DNA from: an uncultured Lachnotalea sp. | GTDB lineage: Bacteria > Bacillota > Clostridia > Lachnospirales > Lachnospiraceae | NCBI GenBank assembly: GCA_947066815.1 | Contig: CAMSZT010000001.1 | Span: 62,001-126,000, forward strand | Direction: 5' to 3' | Length of the DNA stretch: 64,000 nucleotides | In this document: positions 34,081 through 42,880 of the stretch, in pieces | Numbering within the stretch: position 1 is the stretch's first letter | Layout: every line of letters starts with the position of its first letter | Notes under the pieces: generated by a model | Seen by the model: the letters and a program-made list of their open reading frames with translations, nothing else | Told to the model about the DNA's origin: nothing | The model's database searches: none | Position numbers and translations under genes: made by a program

Positions 34081-35188
34081 GCAGACCTACAATTGCCTGA
34101 TCCGGAGCAAGATGACGAAACGGCTCCTCCTCCGGTATTTTCTCTCTCTGGCCGTCTTTACGGTAAGCCTCACCGCCCTCGGCCTCTTCATCGTCTGGGC
34201 CGGGCACAACCTTTTCACCTGGTATCCGGAGGACGGCATCTACTGGTTTTTTAAGCGGGTGGAGGATTTCTCGCCCCTTCTCTATCTGTTTACCCTCCTC
34301 GCCGGCTGGGTCGTGATCACCTTCGCATTTTTTTCCAGGATCGTGCGGTACCTGGACGAGCTCATGCATGCGGCGGAACGGCTGGCGGAGCCGGACTCCT
34401 CCCCCATCGTCCTCTCCGACACCCTGAAGGAGCTGCAGGACGAGCTGAACCAGGTCCGGGAGCGGGCGGCGGCAAAGGACCGGATCGCAAAGGAGGCGGA
34501 GCAGCGGAAAAACGACCTCATCGTCTACCTGGCCCACGATTTAAAGACCCCGCTCACCAGCGTCATCGGTTACCTGACCCTCCTGTGCGACGAGCCGCAG
34601 ATCTCCCCGGAGCTGACGGCCAGATACCTGGGGATCGCCCTCTCCAAGGCGGAGCGGCTGGAAGATCTGATCAACGAATTCTTCGATATCACCCGTTTTA
34701 ACCTGACAAACATTACCCTGGAGCCGGAGCAGATCCATCTGAGCCGCATGCTGGAGCAGCTTGCCAGTGAATTTTCCCCCATCCTTGCGGAAAAGGGCCT
34801 CACCTGGACCCTGGACATCGCGCCGGAGGTCTATGTGTTCTGTGACGGCGGCAAGCTGGAGCGGGTCTTTGACAACCTGATCCGAAACGCCGTCAACTAC
34901 AGCTATCCGGACAGCCCCGTCCGGCTCTCCTTAAGCCCTGTCCGGGACTACGCAAAGATCCTCGTGGAAAACCGGGGACGGACGATCCCGCCGGAAAAAC
35001 TCGGCCGCATTTTCGACCAGTTCTTCCGCCTGGATCCCTCCCGCTCCTCCTCCACCGGCGGGGCCGGGCTGGGCCTCGCCATCGCGAAGGAACTGACAGA
35101 GCGGTTCGGCGGCTCCATCCGGGCGGAGAGCGCCGACGAGACCGTCCGCTTCACGGTCCTCATCCCACTGTACTCAAAAAAACCCTGA
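34073..35188 (+). CDS. vanS: VanS-type sensor histidine kinase
   Basis: 371 residues from a TTG at 34073, preceded by GGGTGGG and overlapping the vanR stop; an ATG at 34112 is an alternative. Two TM helices (about residues 20-42 and 68-88) enclose a short outer loop. HisKA has LAHDLKTPLTSVIGYLTLL, the VanS-type phospho-His region, followed by LINEFFDITRFNL; HATPase motifs are NLIRNAVNYSYPDSP and STGGAGLGLAIAKEL. It senses glycopeptides directly or indirectly in relatives. The short sensor loop means the signal cannot be predicted. Confidence 0.88.
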   Translation: MNKQTYNCLIRSKMTKRLLLRYFLSLAVFTVSLTALGLFIVWAGHNLFTWYPEDGIYWFFKRVEDFSPLLYLFTLLAGWVVITFAFFSRIVRYLDELMHAAERLAEPDSSPIVLSDTLKELQDELNQVRERAAAKDRIAKEAEQRKNDLIVYLAHDLKTPLTSVIGYLTLLCDEPQISPELTARYLGIALSKAERLEDLINEFFDITRFNLTNITLEPEQIHLSRMLEQLASEFSPILAEKGLTWTLDIAPEVYVFCDGGKLERVFDNLIRNAVNYSYPDSPVRLSLSPVRDYAKILVENRGRTIPPEKLGRIFDQFFRLDPSRSSSTGGAGLGLAIAKELTERFGGSIRAESADETVRFTVLIPLYSKKP

Positions 35189-35284
35189 AAAATACCTGCG
35201 CGGCCGTCCGGCCGCTCTTAAGAAAAGATTCATAAATCCGTGAGGAAACCGTCATTCTTTCCGCAGGAAAACCACAAACCTTCC

Positions 35285-35334
35285 ACACTGTGTTCTGATA
35301 GAATCATCCTATCGGAAACACAGTGTTTTTCTTT
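35285..35334 (+). terminator. Hairpin with T run in front of the D-Ala-D-Ser ligase gene (terminator or attenuator)
   Basis: Arms ACACTGTGTT (35285-35294) and AACACAGTGT (35317-35326) with an inner GATAG/CTATC pair, then TTTTTCTTTT. It ends 17 bases before the ligase ATG. It may end the vanRS transcript, or regulate read-through into the resistance genes. A TG-n-TAGAAT that could be an extended -10 (35299-35304) lies inside it, so part of it may instead be a VanR-activated promoter. Confidence 0.55.
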
Positions 35335-35350
35335 TGGAAAGGATGATCTT

Positions 35351-36406
35351 ATGAGCAGATTAAACGTACTTGTTTTTTTCGGGGGCTGTTCCCCGGAATA
35401 TGAGGTTTCCCTGGAATCGGCCTACGCCGTCATTGAAAACCTGGACCGGGCCAAATACCGCCCTCTCCCCCTGGGCATCACCATGGACGGCCGCTGGCTC
35501 TATTTCCGGGGCGACCCCCAAAAAATCCTGGACAACACCTGGGCCAACGAGGAGGACGCCGTCCCGGCCCTCCTCTCTCCGGAGCGCGTCGACCACAGGC
35601 TGCTCCTCTTTCCGGAGCCGGAAAAACCGGCCGGATCCATCCCCGTCGACCTGGCCTTCCCCGTCATCCACGGGCGGAACGGGGAGGACGGGACCCTGCA
35701 GGGCCTCCTGGAGCTGTTCGGCATCCCCCTGGCCGGCTGCGGCACCCTCTCCTCCGCCCTCTGCATGGACAAGGACCGGGCCCACCGGCTGGCGGCCCTG
35801 GCAGGGGTCCGGGTCCCCCGGTCGATCCGCATGAGCGCCGGCGACCCCATTTCCGGCGCCCTCTCCTTCGCCCTGGAGGCAGGCTTCCCCCTCTACGTGA
35901 AGCCCCTCCGCTCCGGCTCCTCCTACGGCATCACCCGGGTGGAACAGCCGGAAGAGCTCCCTGACGCCGTCTCCCTGGCCTTCCACTACGACAGCCAGGT
36001 AATCCTGGAGGAAAACATCGAAGGTTTCGAGGCGGGCTGCGCCGTCCTGGGGACAGACAAGCTGATCCTCGGGGAGCCGGACGAGATCGAGCTCTCCGAG
36101 GGCTTCTTCAACTATACGGAGAAGTACACCCTGAAGACCTCCGCCATCCATGTGCCCGCGAGGGTGGACCGGGAGCTGGCAGCCCGGCTCAAGGAAACCG
36201 CAAAGACCATCTACCGGGCCCTGGACTGCGCCGTCTTCGCCCGGGTGGACATGTTCGTGACGCCGGAGGGCGAGATCGTATTCAACGAGGTCAATACCAT
36301 TCCCGGCTTCACGGAGCACAGCCGCTATCCCGGCATGATGAAGGCGGCCGGCTACTCCTTCCCCCAGGTGCTGGACCTGATCATCCGGCAGGCGGTGCGG
36401 TCATGA
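35351..36406 (+). CDS. vanG: VanG-type D-alanine--D-serine ligase
   Basis: 351 residues from the ATG at 35351 (AAAGGA, 7-base spacing). ATP-grasp ligase with LVFFGGCSPEYEVSLESA, HGRNGEDGTLQGLLEL, GCGTLSSALCMDKDRAH, VKPLRSGSSYGITRV, the active-site loop with FFNYTEKYTLKTS and VFNEVNTIPGFTEHSRYP. The ligand-specificity segments match VanG/VanC-type (D-Ser) rather than D-Ala or D-Lac ligases, from memory of VanG. It makes D-Ala-D-Ser for peptidoglycan precursors that bind vancomycin less well. It is followed by vanXY (ATGA overlap). Confidence 0.9.
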   Translation: MSRLNVLVFFGGCSPEYEVSLESAYAVIENLDRAKYRPLPLGITMDGRWLYFRGDPQKILDNTWANEEDAVPALLSPERVDHRLLLFPEPEKPAGSIPVDLAFPVIHGRNGEDGTLQGLLELFGIPLAGCGTLSSALCMDKDRAHRLAALAGVRVPRSIRMSAGDPISGALSFALEAGFPLYVKPLRSGSSYGITRVEQPEELPDAVSLAFHYDSQVILEENIEGFEAGCAVLGTDKLILGEPDEIELSEGFFNYTEKYTLKTSAIHVPARVDRELAARLKETAKTIYRALDCAVFARVDMFVTPEGEIVFNEVNTIPGFTEHSRYPGMMKAAGYSFPQVLDLIIRQAVRS

Positions 36407-37266
36407 GGGCCCTCCGGCTGGCTCCCGGCCAGATCCATACCGGAAGCCTGATCTTGGTAAACCGGGATCACGATTACAGGGAACCCGCGTCTTCTCCGGC
36501 TGCCAGTCCGGGGGAAGGGGCCGGGAGGGGCAGGCCGGGAGGGGAAGCCCTGTCCGCAGTGGGCGCATTTCCCGCCGGATCTTTCGCCTTCCGGGGGACC
36601 GGGAGGGGAGACGGACCCGCGCCGGTCTTATTAAAACGGCGGGCCGCCGTGCTCTTTGCCGGCCTGATGGACGAGATTGGCGGCTGGTCCCGAATCGTCC
36701 CCGTCAGCGGATACCGCACCTTTGAGGAGCAGAGCGACCTCTGGGACAGCTCCCTCGCCGAGCACGGCCCGGCCTTCACCAGGGCCTATGTGGCCCCTCC
36801 CGGCCACAGCGAACACCAGACCGGCCTGGCCCTGGACCTGGGACTCAAAAAGAAGGAGATCGACTTCCTTTGCCCGGACTTTCCCGACTCCGGCATCTGC
36901 CGTGCCTTCCGGGAGCAGGCGGCCCGGTACGGCTTCATCCGGCGTTACCCCGGCGGAAAGGAGGCTGTCACCGGGATCGCCCATGAGCCGTGGCATTTCC
37001 GCTATGTGGGGACTCCCCACGGGGAGATCATGGAGAAGGAGGGGCTCACCCTGGAGGAATACGTCTTTTTCCTCCGGGATTTCCCCCACGGAAAGCGGCC
37101 CTATCTCTTCCTCTCGGGCGGACGGCAGATCGCCGTCTCCTGGCTGAGGGCCGGGAAGGACGAGGTCACCTGGCTTTCCGTGGACGGCCGCCTTCCCTAC
37201 TCCGTCTCCGGCGACAACGTGAACGGTTTTATCGTCACAGAATGGAGGGAAGCCCATGTCTCATGA
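36403..37266 (+). CDS. vanXY: VanXY/VanY-type D,D-peptidase (M15B)
   Basis: 287 residues. The zinc site is intact: S136-x-H138-x-x-G-x-A-x-D145 in GHSEHQTGLALDLG and E195-P-W-H198 in HEPWHFRYVG. There is no obvious signal peptide or TM helix, as in VanXY enzymes, which remove D-Ala from D-Ala-D-Ala dipeptide and pentapeptide in the cytoplasm. The C-terminal ~75 residues (after TLEEYVFFLRDFP) are an extra domain seen in VanXY-G. Residues ~28-75 are an unusual Gly/Arg/Pro-rich insertion. The start overlaps the ligase stop (ATGA). Confidence 0.88.
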   Translation: MRALRLAPGQIHTGSLILVNRDHDYREPASSPAASPGEGAGRGRPGGEALSAVGAFPAGSFAFRGTGRGDGPAPVLLKRRAAVLFAGLMDEIGGWSRIVPVSGYRTFEEQSDLWDSSLAEHGPAFTRAYVAPPGHSEHQTGLALDLGLKKKEIDFLCPDFPDSGICRAFREQAARYGFIRRYPGGKEAVTGIAHEPWHFRYVGTPHGEIMEKEGLTLEEYVFFLRDFPHGKRPYLFLSGGRQIAVSWLRAGKDEVTWLSVDGRLPYSVSGDNVNGFIVTEWREAHVS

Positions 37267-39583
37267 AAAAAATCCGGGCGGCCTGGACCGGTTCCGGCTT
37301 CCGGCGGCCCTCCTGGTCGTCGCCATCCACGTTTCCCCTTTGTCCGCCCTCAGCCCGGAGGCCGATTTCTTCCTGACCAGGGTCCTGGCCCGCCTGGCCG
37401 TCCCCTTCTTTTTCCTGGTGACGGGATATTTTGTCCTGGGGGACCGCCCGGATCCGGCCCGCGTCCGCCGCTTTCTCGGGAAGATCGGCCTGCTCTACGG
37501 CTTCTCCATACTCCTGTACCTGCCCTTCGGCATCTACGCGGGACATTACGAGAGGCTGACGGTAAGCGGACTCCTCCGCATGCTGTTGTTTGACGGAACC
37601 TTTTACCACCTGTGGTATTTTCCGGCCTGCATCCTGGGGCTCCTTCTGGTATCGTCTCTCTGCCACATCCTCCCCCGGCGCGCGGTGGCCGCCACAGCCG
37701 GCCTCCTCTATCTGGCCGGCCTCCTCGGGGACAGCTATCACGGGCTGGCCGCCTCCGTTCCGGCCCTGAAAGCCCTCTACGGCGGCCTGTTCCGGATGTC
37801 CTCCTTCACCAGGAACGGACTTTTCTTTGCTCCGCTGTACCTGGTCCTGGGCGCGCAGCTCGCCTCTGGCCGGGACAAAAATGCGGGCCGCAGGCCCGTC
37901 TCCCGGACTCCCTCCGGATCCCGGAAGGCAGATCTTTGCGGCTTTGCGGCATCCTTTGTCCTGATGGGCGCGGAAGCCTTTTTGCTGCGCGCCCTCGGAC
38001 TGCCCCGCCACGACAGCATGTACCTGTTCCTCGTGCCGGCTTCGGTCTTCCTGTTCCGGCTTCTGCTCTCCTGGGACTGCCGGCCGGCAAAGCGCCTGCG
38101 GGCCGTCTCTGCCTGGATCTACGTCCTCCATCCGGCCGTCCTCATCCTTCTGCGGATGGCGGCAAGGCCCCTCGGACTGACAAAACTCCTGGTGGAGGAT
38201 CCTCTGATCCAGTTTTTGTCGGTGGCCGCTCTCAGCACGGCAGCCTCCTTTGCGGCTGCCGCCCTGTCTGCAAGACTCTCCGCGGCCCTCTCTGTCCGCA
38301 GGCGGGGAGCCGGCCGCCGAGCTGTCCCGGAGGGCTCTGCCGCGCCGGACGCACCGGCCGTTTCAGATACCTCTGTCAGGCCGGCGGGCCCCGTTTCCCG
38401 GGATATCCCGGCCTCCTCGAAGGGCACGGCCGCCTTCGGCCGGAGGGCCTGGATCGAGCTTGACCAGAGGGCCCTGCGCCACAACGTAAGATATCTGGAG
38501 AGCCTTCTCCCGGAAGGCTGCCGCCTGATGCCCGCCGTCAAGGCCAATGCCTACGGGCACGGCGCCGTCCTGATCGCGGGAGAGCTTGCCCGGCTTGGGA
38601 TCGACGCCTTCTGCGTGGCCTGCGCCGCGGAGGGAGTGAAGCTTCGGAAGCATGGGATCACAGGCGAGATCCTGATCCTCGGCTATACCCACCCCTCCCA
38701 GTTCCCTCTGCTCGTCCGCTACGGCCTGACCCAGACTGTCGTCGATGCCTCCTACGGAGCGCTCCTGAACGCATTCGGAAAAAAACTCCACGTCCATGTG
38801 GGGATCGACACCGGCATGCACCGGCTGGGGGAGCGGAGCGAAAACCTGGACCGGCTGCAGAGTATCTGGCAGATGGAACATCTCGTCATAGACGGCGTCT
38901 TCACCCACCTGTGCACCGCGGACGGCCGGACGGAACGGGAGGTACAGTATGGAAAAGAACAGGCGGAGGCCTTTTACCGGACGGTGCAAAAGCTTGAGGA
39001 GGCCGGATGCGCCTGCCCCAACATCCACTTGCATTCCAGTTACGGCATCCTCCGCTATCCGGAATATTCCGGGGATCATGTCCGGCCGGGCATCGCCCTC
39101 TACGGGATCTTGAGCAATAAAGAGGACTCCTCGGCCTGGGGGGCCTCCCTGCGGCCGGTGCTCTCCCTGAAAGCCCGCATCGGTTCCGTCAGGGACCTGC
39201 ACCCGGGGGAATCCGCCGGCTACGGGATCGCCTACACCGCCGGGGAGGAGCGCACTCTCGCCGTCCTCTCCGTCGGCTATGCCGACGGCCTTCCCCGCTC
39301 CTTCTCCTGCGGGAAGGCGTCCGTCCTCATAAACGGCCGCAGGGCCCCCATCCTGGGACGCATCTGTATGGACCAGACCCTTGTGGACGTGACCGGCATT
39401 CCAGGTGTGGAGGCCGGAGGCCACGCGGTCCTCATCGGCTCCTGGGGGGAGGAGACGGTCACGGCCTGCGACTGGGCTGAGGCCGCCGGCACCATCACCA
39501 ACGAGATCTTGAGCCGGCTTGGCGGACGGCTGGAGCGGATGTACAGAAAGGAAAATGAAGGACTTACCTTTTCGCAGAAATAA
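37256..39583 (+). CDS. vanT: VanT-type membrane-bound serine racemase
   Basis: 775 residues. Residues 1-345 are an acyltransferase-3-like membrane domain with ~10 hydrophobic helices (RFRLPAALLVVAIHVSPLS; FYHLWYFPACILGLLL), probably for L-serine uptake. Residues ~395-770 are an alanine/serine racemase: PLP Lys K429 in PAVKANAYGHGA, the second catalytic Tyr in AGYGIAYTAGE and GRICMDQTLVDVT. The low-complexity linker at 350-390 is Ala/Pro/Arg-rich. It supplies D-Ser for the ligase. It overlaps vanXY by 11 bases and closes the operon. Confidence 0.92.
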   Translation: MSHEKNPGGLDRFRLPAALLVVAIHVSPLSALSPEADFFLTRVLARLAVPFFFLVTGYFVLGDRPDPARVRRFLGKIGLLYGFSILLYLPFGIYAGHYERLTVSGLLRMLLFDGTFYHLWYFPACILGLLLVSSLCHILPRRAVAATAGLLYLAGLLGDSYHGLAASVPALKALYGGLFRMSSFTRNGLFFAPLYLVLGAQLASGRDKNAGRRPVSRTPSGSRKADLCGFAASFVLMGAEAFLLRALGLPRHDSMYLFLVPASVFLFRLLLSWDCRPAKRLRAVSAWIYVLHPAVLILLRMAARPLGLTKLLVEDPLIQFLSVAALSTAASFAAAALSARLSAALSVRRRGAGRRAVPEGSAAPDAPAVSDTSVRPAGPVSRDIPASSKGTAAFGRRAWIELDQRALRHNVRYLESLLPEGCRLMPAVKANAYGHGAVLIAGELARLGIDAFCVACAAEGVKLRKHGITGEILILGYTHPSQFPLLVRYGLTQTVVDASYGALLNAFGKKLHVHVGIDTGMHRLGERSENLDRLQSIWQMEHLVIDGVFTHLCTADGRTEREVQYGKEQAEAFYRTVQKLEEAGCACPNIHLHSSYGILRYPEYSGDHVRPGIALYGILSNKEDSSAWGASLRPVLSLKARIGSVRDLHPGESAGYGIAYTAGEERTLAVLSVGYADGLPRSFSCGKASVLINGRRAPILGRICMDQTLVDVTGIPGVEAGGHAVLIGSWGEETVTACDWAEAAGTITNEILSRLGGRLERMYRKENEGLTFSQK

Positions 39584-39587
39584 TACC

Positions 39588-39674
39588 AAGGCAATTGTGG
39601 GACGTAAAATTAAGGATATTTTCCGGAAATATTGTCAGGATATCCAACAAATTTTTATGTTTCGCAATTGCCTT
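39588..39674. repeat. 87-bp palindromic element (family member C)
   Basis: Termini AAGGCAATTG and CAATTGCCTT are perfect inverted repeats; the interior (GGATATTTTCCGG; GTCAGGATATCC) is nearly palindromic. Its right half matches the 27.6-kb copy almost base for base (ATATCC-ACAA-TTTTT-GTTTC-CAATT). It begins 5 bases after the vanT stop. Confidence 0.78.
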
Positions 39675-39784
39675 AAAAAATACGGCTTGGGCCTCCGACA
39701 GCGCATTCCCCATGATCCGCGGATCCTGCCCTTTCCCCCAACCGTGATGATGTCGAGCAGGGACTCCCCGGCACCTCTATGCAT

Positions 39785-39827
39785 AAAAAAAACCGTTTCC
39801 AAAGCCCCACGCTTCAGAAACGGTTTT
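39785..39827 (-). terminator. Terminator of the Rpn-like gene (minus) and possibly of vanT
   Basis: AAAACCGTTTC/GAAACGGTTTT stem (39789-39799 with 39817-39827), followed on the minus strand by TTTTTTTT. It sits 8 bases beyond the stop at 39835. Confidence 0.75.
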
Positions 39828-39834
39828 CGTAAGT

Positions 39835-40638
39835 TCAGACCATCTGGACCCCGGCAAGCTGCTCCACCTCCACAACGCTGAGTCCCGTGTCCTCCGCAAT
39901 CTCCTCAACAGTCAGTTTTCCCCGCTTTAACAGTTTCTCTGCCGTCTCCCTCTTTGTCTCAGCCCTGCCCTGACTGATCCCTTGGCTGATTCCCTGACTG
40001 ATCCCCTGGCTGATCCCCTGACTGATCCCCTGATTTAAAATGGCCCTCGCCTCCGTTTCGATCAATGCCCCGCCCATGATATCACCGATTCCTTTCTGCA
40101 CATTTTCGTATTTCTGTGCGATCTCCCTGACCACATTGTTGGACAACTCTATGATCGTCCGCTTATCAAACGCCCCGATCTTTCCCTGACGCTCCAGTTT
40201 ATCAAGCCTTTCCAGAATGTCCCGGTATTCTGCCTGTAACCCGGCCAGCTTCTGCTCATTCTTATTATACTCCGGAAAGCTCTTCTCATGTGAAAAGATA
40301 TAAAATGGCAGCAAGAGCAGCAAACCCCTTTCAAAAAAATCATCCAGGGAATATGCCTGCACCTTCATGATCGGAATGTCATACTGTACGGTTCCTCCCG
40401 GCGTGACGATCACGTATTTCATTTTATCGGGAGTCTTTTTATACGTGCGCAGGTATAACACCGCCGTGTTGGGAAATGTCACCGTCATATACATTTCCCA
40501 TGCTTCTGCCCTTTCCCTGTTGATGGGTTTATCATACCATTTTTCAGGGACAAACTCAAGCCGTATCCGCACATCACACAGAAACGATCCTCCCGTCCAC
40601 CGGCTTTTTCCATCCAATGAAAACCGCTCCAAACTCAT
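39835..40638 (-). pseudogene. Rpn family-like protein, N-terminally truncated
   Basis: A frame of about 267 residues (from ATG 40638) reads VLYLRTYKKTPDKMKYVI, GGTVQYDIPIMKVQAYSLDD, LLLLLPFYIFSHEKSFPEY and TIIELSNNVVREIAQKY, the C-terminal half of Rpn-like proteins common in Lachnospiraceae. The N-terminal nuclease half is missing: upstream the frame runs into the ABC permease gene. The ATG has GAAAGG with no spacing, so translation is doubtful. The tail holds five GISQ repeats and a C-terminal helix-turn-helix-like segment (KLTVEEIAEDTGLSVVEVEQLAG). Confidence 0.65.
39968..40027. repeat. Five tandem 12-bp repeats
   Basis: Five units of CCC(C/T)TG(A/G)CTGAT(C/T), encoding repeated G-I-S-Q on the minus strand within the Rpn-like gene. 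Similar Q-G-I repeats are known in Rpn family tails. The number of units probably varies by slippage. Confidence 0.85.
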
Positions 40639-40648
40639 CCTTTCATAA

Positions 40649-42880
40649 TTATACAAGAAACAATAGCGAGAGAGGGAACACCAGGAACAGAAATCCGAAA
40701 AACACGGTCTGCGCCTGGTTCTTCCGCCACAGGGACAGTCCCAGGGCCAGGAGGGCGACGATGACGGCCGCCGCCATCTGGGAGAACACAAAGAGCAGAA
40801 GGAACAGGGCGATGGGCATGGGAACAGGGAGCCCGAAGAACCGGGGAAGGCTCTGGATGGCCGCCCCGAATTCTCCCATGGGATAGGCGGAGGCGATGCG
40901 CACGCTCCGGCACAGGAGCGGCACCAGGGAGAGGGCGGCAGCCATGATCCCGCCGATCACCGCCTTCTTGATCAGAATCCGCCTTTTCCCCGTCCTCGTG
41001 GCCCCAAGTAACGGCCAGGCGCCGGTCTGGTCCTCCACGGAGGCCGACCCGCTCACCAGGAGGATGATCCCGACGAATAGGATCAGGCCGTCCACCAGGA
41101 GCGAATCATCCCTGAGTCCAAAGAGATAGAGGTAACCGGTGTCATAGACAAGACGGCCGCCCTCCCTGCCGATCCTCCGGTACTGCGTCTCCACCCGTTC
41201 AAAGGCCGGATAGAAAGAAAGCGTCATGGACGCCTGCGCCCGCAGGGCGTCCGCCGCCGCCTGGTCAAACTCCCCGGCGTTCACCATCCCATCCAAAAGC
41301 TCCATCGTCCGAAATGCGTCCTCGTACCGTTTTCTTTCCTTTCCTATGACCTCCTCCTTCTCCTCCGTGAGGGGCCCCTCCAGAGACAGCATCAGTTTCC
41401 GGTAATACTCCTCTGTCACGGAGGGCGTATAGCTCCTTCCCAGACTCTTCGCCCCCAAAAGGATTGCAAAGAGGAGGAAAAGGAGCAGTCCCCGGTTCAT
41501 GATCAAAAGCTTGTACCCTTCGTGGCGCAAAAGACCCACATGGGGCTTAAAGGGAAGCAGGACCGGAAGTCTAAGCCTCCTCGCTCCAAAATGCTTCATG
41601 CGGGCGAACAGGCCGAGGCTTCCCGAGATCCCCGCCGTCAGTACTGCGCCAAGCACCAGAAGAGACAGGGACAGCCTGGAAACGGGAACGCCGAACAGGT
41701 CAAAGTTCAGATAGCCGCCAAGCAGCTCCTCCGTCCTCAAAAGTCCGGCCGGATTCAGATATTTCACCATGGAAAGAGCTGACGCCCCGGCCGGAAGGAG
41801 CCGATACGCAAGCTCGCTGCCCCCCGCCAGCAGGACCCCCGCCAAAAACGGCAGCACGGCGATCCCGGACCGGACGCTCAGGGCCGTCAGGCACGACCCG
41901 ATCCCGAAGAGCACCAGCGCCTTCCCCGCCACAGAGAAAACGAGATACTCCAAAATGGAGAGGGGAAGGGGGCCGGAGAGACAGGAGGCCAGCGACTGCA
42001 CCGGCGCCCCGAGGGGAAAGCCGCCCGTGGCAGCTCCGAAAAAGCCAAAGCTCACCAGATAAAACAGGGCCGCAAGGAGCAGGCAGTGGATAAGCAGCGC
42101 CGCCAGCTTCGCCCCCATGGCGGGCAGGATGCCCCGCCTCGTGCTCCTCGTCACAAAAAACAGCCCCCTCTCCTTCTCCTCCGTGATCAGGGTCCCCACG
42201 AACAAGAGCACCGACAAAAACAGGAGAAGATCCATCCAGGAGTTCTCCATGGCCCCGGCAACGCCCCTGGACGGCACAAAGCAGATCCCCTCGTCAGAAA
42301 GCCCTTCATAATCCTCTGCACTCTTGAGCAGGTTCCTCCTGCCATAACCGTCGCCTCCTCCCTTCCCGCCGGAAAATACGGAGATCCCGCCAAGGAGCTC
42401 CCTGTCGGCCTGGATGGAATCCAGGTATTCCCCGTACCCGGCCACCTGTTCCCACTCCTCATAAACTTCCTCCAAAAGGGCTGTCTCCCGCTCTAGGGAA
42501 TCCGTAAACCGCAGATAGTCCCCGGACTCGTACCGCCCGTAATACGTCTCAAAAAGGCCGGGATGCGCCTCCCGCTCCTGCCTCGCAAGACTCCCGCCCA
42601 TCTCACTGTCAAAACTTTCCATGGAAAGAACGTCCCGCACAAAGCAGATCCCCTGAAGTTCCTCCCTCCAGTTCTCCAGATACTCCCCTTTTTCCTCCTC
42701 GCTCTTGCCGAGAAGCTCCCTTTGCAGGGTGCCGTAGGCAGAAAGGGGCGGCACGCCCTCCTCCGGGATGGTCGTGTACCACAGAAGGAACCCGTGGACC
42801 AAAAGCAGGGCACAGACTGCCAGAAGAAAGCTCCGCTTCCTCCACACCTTTCCAAACTCAAACGGGATCAGCCGGATCAT
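40649..42880 (-). CDS. ABC-2 type transporter permease, large
   Basis: 743 residues with about 12 hydrophobic segments in two halves (helices near 15-35, 210-430 and again 475-500, 600-740), separated by soluble stretches. The two halves look like tandem ABC-2 permeases. The start overlaps the ATPase gene by 23 bases. Substrate is unknown; with the linked kinase, regulator and lipoprotein this is most likely a stress- or peptide-responsive exporter. Confidence 0.82.
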   Translation of the reverse strand: MIRLIPFEFGKVWRKRSFLLAVCALLLVHGFLLWYTTIPEEGVPPLSAYGTLQRELLGKSEEEKGEYLENWREELQGICFVRDVLSMESFDSEMGGSLARQEREAHPGLFETYYGRYESGDYLRFTDSLERETALLEEVYEEWEQVAGYGEYLDSIQADRELLGGISVFSGGKGGGDGYGRRNLLKSAEDYEGLSDEGICFVPSRGVAGAMENSWMDLLLFLSVLLFVGTLITEEKERGLFFVTRSTRRGILPAMGAKLAALLIHCLLLAALFYLVSFGFFGAATGGFPLGAPVQSLASCLSGPLPLSILEYLVFSVAGKALVLFGIGSCLTALSVRSGIAVLPFLAGVLLAGGSELAYRLLPAGASALSMVKYLNPAGLLRTEELLGGYLNFDLFGVPVSRLSLSLLVLGAVLTAGISGSLGLFARMKHFGARRLRLPVLLPFKPHVGLLRHEGYKLLIMNRGLLLFLLFAILLGAKSLGRSYTPSVTEEYYRKLMLSLEGPLTEEKEEVIGKERKRYEDAFRTMELLDGMVNAGEFDQAAADALRAQASMTLSFYPAFERVETQYRRIGREGGRLVYDTGYLYLFGLRDDSLLVDGLILFVGIILLVSGSASVEDQTGAWPLLGATRTGKRRILIKKAVIGGIMAAALSLVPLLCRSVRIASAYPMGEFGAAIQSLPRFFGLPVPMPIALFLLLFVFSQMAAAVIVALLALGLSLWRKNQAQTVFFGFLFLVFPLSLLFLV

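Noticed and set aside
33388-39583. Ordinary Ddl ligase plus unrelated peptidase and alanine racemase
   Set aside because: The fused acyltransferase-racemase (VanT), VanXY-type zinc peptidase and linked VanRS-type pair together fit only a VanG/VanC-type cluster.
39968-40027. Possible CRISPR array
   Set aside because: Repeats are 12 bp, directly tandem without spacers, and code for GISQ in a protein tail.
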